From positions 1-16,224 of the forward strand of contig JAKAYH010000015.1 in the NCBI GenBank assembly GCA_021826835.1: a DNA stretch of 16,224 nucleotides. Direction: 5' to 3'. The notes below the pieces were generated by a model, which saw only the letters and a program-made list of their open reading frames with translations, ran no database searches and was not told the origin of the DNA. This DNA comes from Thermoplasmata archaeon. GTDB lineage: Archaea; Thermoplasmatota; Thermoplasmata; Thermoplasmatales; Thermoplasmataceae. Of this stretch, positions 15,195 through 16,224 are shown piece by piece; position 1 is the first letter of the stretch; every line of letters begins with the position of its first letter. Position numbers and translations under genes: made by a program.

Positions 15195-15630
15195 ATGCTC
15201 AATATTATGCTGTGACATATTTAACAAACACAACATGAAGTTTAGTAGAACGTGGATTAGAGCAGTAAAACTCCAACAGTTCATATTTAATATTGAACAA
15301 TACTCTCAAATATTAATAATGTCATATTTTGTGCATATTTTCAGCGTTTTAACATAGTAACGTTAGCATTATAATTAATTAGATTAATGCAGCATATTAG
15401 ATTGAACGCATTTTTACCAGTCACGTCTTTTTCATGAAGAGAAGGGATAAATATATCACCTCCCCAACCTGAGTATTGCTGGTGACACACAAAATAGCTA
15501 ATAGAACTGAGACGTCTATAATCATCCTTTACCAGTAGAAGGGCAGTTCTATTAGTTAATGTCTCTATGGATAAATGAGGTCCCACGATCTCAATACCCT
15601 GTTCAGAGTATACTAAATTGCAACATTGAT
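15195..15630. other. 436-bp interval without a convincing gene
   Basis: This gap lies between two converging genes. An ATTGA-ATGC-TCAAT hairpin (15190-15203) overlaps the stop codon of the CBS gene. An 8-bp inverted repeat, TTAATATT (15287-15294) and AATATTAA (15309-15316), lies farther on and might mark transcript ends. A minus-strand frame of 81 codons (15341-15586, GTG start) has a TATA-like stretch about 26 bases upstream (complement of 15608-15616), but its product shows no recognisable family or domain, so I do not call it a gene. The rest is AT-rich with nothing further seen. Confidence 0.5.
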
Positions 15631-16224
15631 TTAACCATCATAAGAGTTAATCATTTCAATTATGGGTTTCTTGTTAAAATATGTTCTAGGTTGCCACACC
15701 GAAAGCATTATATTCTCTGGCTTAAGGTGTTTTACAATAGTGGTTTGATAGCTTAAGAAATCTACATAATCCTTACTCCAGCTAAGGGTATAAAGCACAT
15801 TACCAAAACTCCACCGGGAATTCAGTAGCCTCTCACGAAACAGAGAAAGAGACTTCAGATGGTTCAAGAGGTCCCCTTTCTGTCCCTCCTCCACAAGAAA
15901 TCCTGACTGGAATAGCGAAATATTACCGATTACAGGGTTAGAAACACTGTATTCTATTTTGAAAAAACCAGAACTGGATATATACTCATAATTTCTATAT
16001 ACAACGTCTCGTTTAACACCAATTCTAAGTGCAAGATCGTTTAATGGTAGAAGCGGATACTTTACCATACCCGTCATAATCTTTCTCGTGGTACTCCTAA
16101 TTTTGAAGTCTCTTTTAGTGAGTGGATCATTTAACTCATTGTTTCTAGGTTTGAAGAGATAGTTCTTAACCCTGTAGAATTCACTTATGGACGGAGAAAC
16201 AGAAACAATATCTCTGACTAGATC
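15631..16224 (-). CDS. Winged-helix DNA-binding protein, Lrp/AsnC-like (5' end cut off)
   Basis: The frame is open from the TAA at 15631-15633 to the window edge (197 codons), so the start lies beyond base 16224; the internal ATG at 16075-16077 is not the true start, since the upstream residues (VKNYLFKPRNNELNDPLTKRD) read like normal protein. A helix-turn-helix is visible in the segment PLLPLNDLALRIGVKRDVVYRNYEYISSSGFF, which has the helix-turn-helix-plus-wing spacing of Lrp/AsnC-type proteins, repeated in divergent form in several archaeal families. The ~100 residues after it (GNISLFQSGFLVEEGQKGDLL...WSFGNVLYTLSWSKD...) suggest an alpha-beta effector domain like RAM, but no ligand residues can be named. 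It is probably a transcription regulator of unknown targets. Confidence 0.65.
   Translation of the reverse strand, partial: DLVRDIVSVSPSISEFYRVKNYLFKPRNNELNDPLTKRDFKIRSTTRKIMTGMVKYPLLPLNDLALRIGVKRDVVYRNYEYISSSGFFKIEYSVSNPVIGNISLFQSGFLVEEGQKGDLLNHLKSLSLFRERLLNSRWSFGNVLYTLSWSKDYVDFLSYQTTIVKHLKPENIMLSVWQPRTYFNKKPIIEMINSYDG

Noticed and set aside
15287..15316. TTAATATT/AATATTAA inverted repeat as an operator
   Set aside because: The arms contain only A and T in AT-rich DNA and no promoter is near, so chance or a weak transcript end is likelier.
15341..15586. 81-codon minus-strand frame with a GTG start in the gap before the last gene
   Set aside because: A TATA-like stretch lies near the right distance, but the product has no recognisable motif, ends in a cysteine- and asparagine-rich tail, and lacks an ATG; chance is the simpler reading.
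1..16224. tRNA genes, rRNA genes and CRISPR arrays
   Set aside because: No T-arm-like GGTTCRAATCC box with a matching acceptor stem, no rRNA-like stretch and no regularly spaced repeats were seen on either strand.

Overview
The window looks like chromosomal DNA from a thermoacidophilic archaeon of the Thermoplasmatota, probably order Thermoplasmatales. This is inferred from the gene set: an archaeal ABCE1/Rli1, an archaeosine-type tRNA-guanine transglycosylase with a PUA tail, a family B DNA polymerase ending in a PCNA-binding box, and a geranylgeranyl-reductase-family flavoprotein. Other signs are AT-rich coding DNA, TATA-like boxes about 25 bases upstream of start codons with no leader, and a Shine-Dalgarno sequence (GGTGA, AAGGAG) mainly on leadered or downstream genes. 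No tRNA, rRNA or CRISPR array was seen, and there is no intact mobile element.

Layout: bases 1-264 lack an intact gene but hold a 50-codon minus-strand stretch that may be a transposase remnant. hisS (minus) and a Fur/PerR-type regulator (plus) diverge from a 72-bp promoter carrying a long inverted repeat. The regulator's 3' end overlaps, tail to tail, a dihydropteroate synthase gene (minus). A plus-strand translation cluster follows: a small DUF6015-like protein, rli1 (ribosome recycling) and tgtA (archaeosine tRNA modification). Then comes a run of minus-strand genes: an EamA transporter, a geranylgeranyl-reductase-like enzyme, an IsdG-like monooxygenase and DNA polymerase B. A 515-bp gene-free interval with nested palindromes and TATA-like boxes lies between the reductase and the monooxygenase. 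Divergent from polB is a plus-strand pair: a serine hydroxymethyltransferase-like enzyme and a four-CBS protein with an extra C-terminal domain. The window ends inside a minus-strand DNA-binding protein whose start lies beyond base 16224.

The themes are translation (hisS, rli1, tgtA, and possibly the CBS protein), one-carbon/folate chemistry (folP and the SHMT-like protein) and metal/haem/redox handling (the Fur-family regulator and IsdG-like enzyme). The most interesting points are: (1) the CBS protein's C-terminal ~100 residues have the predicted layout of a ribosome-hibernation (HPF/RaiA) domain, suggesting a nucleotide-gated hibernation factor; (2) TgtA has lost all three zinc-ligand cysteines expected of archaeal TGT; (3) the SHMT-like enzyme has His where SHMT has its catalytic Glu, plus other changes around the folate site; (4) palindromic operator-like DNA lies at the hisS/fur promoter and in the 9.8 kb gene-free region.
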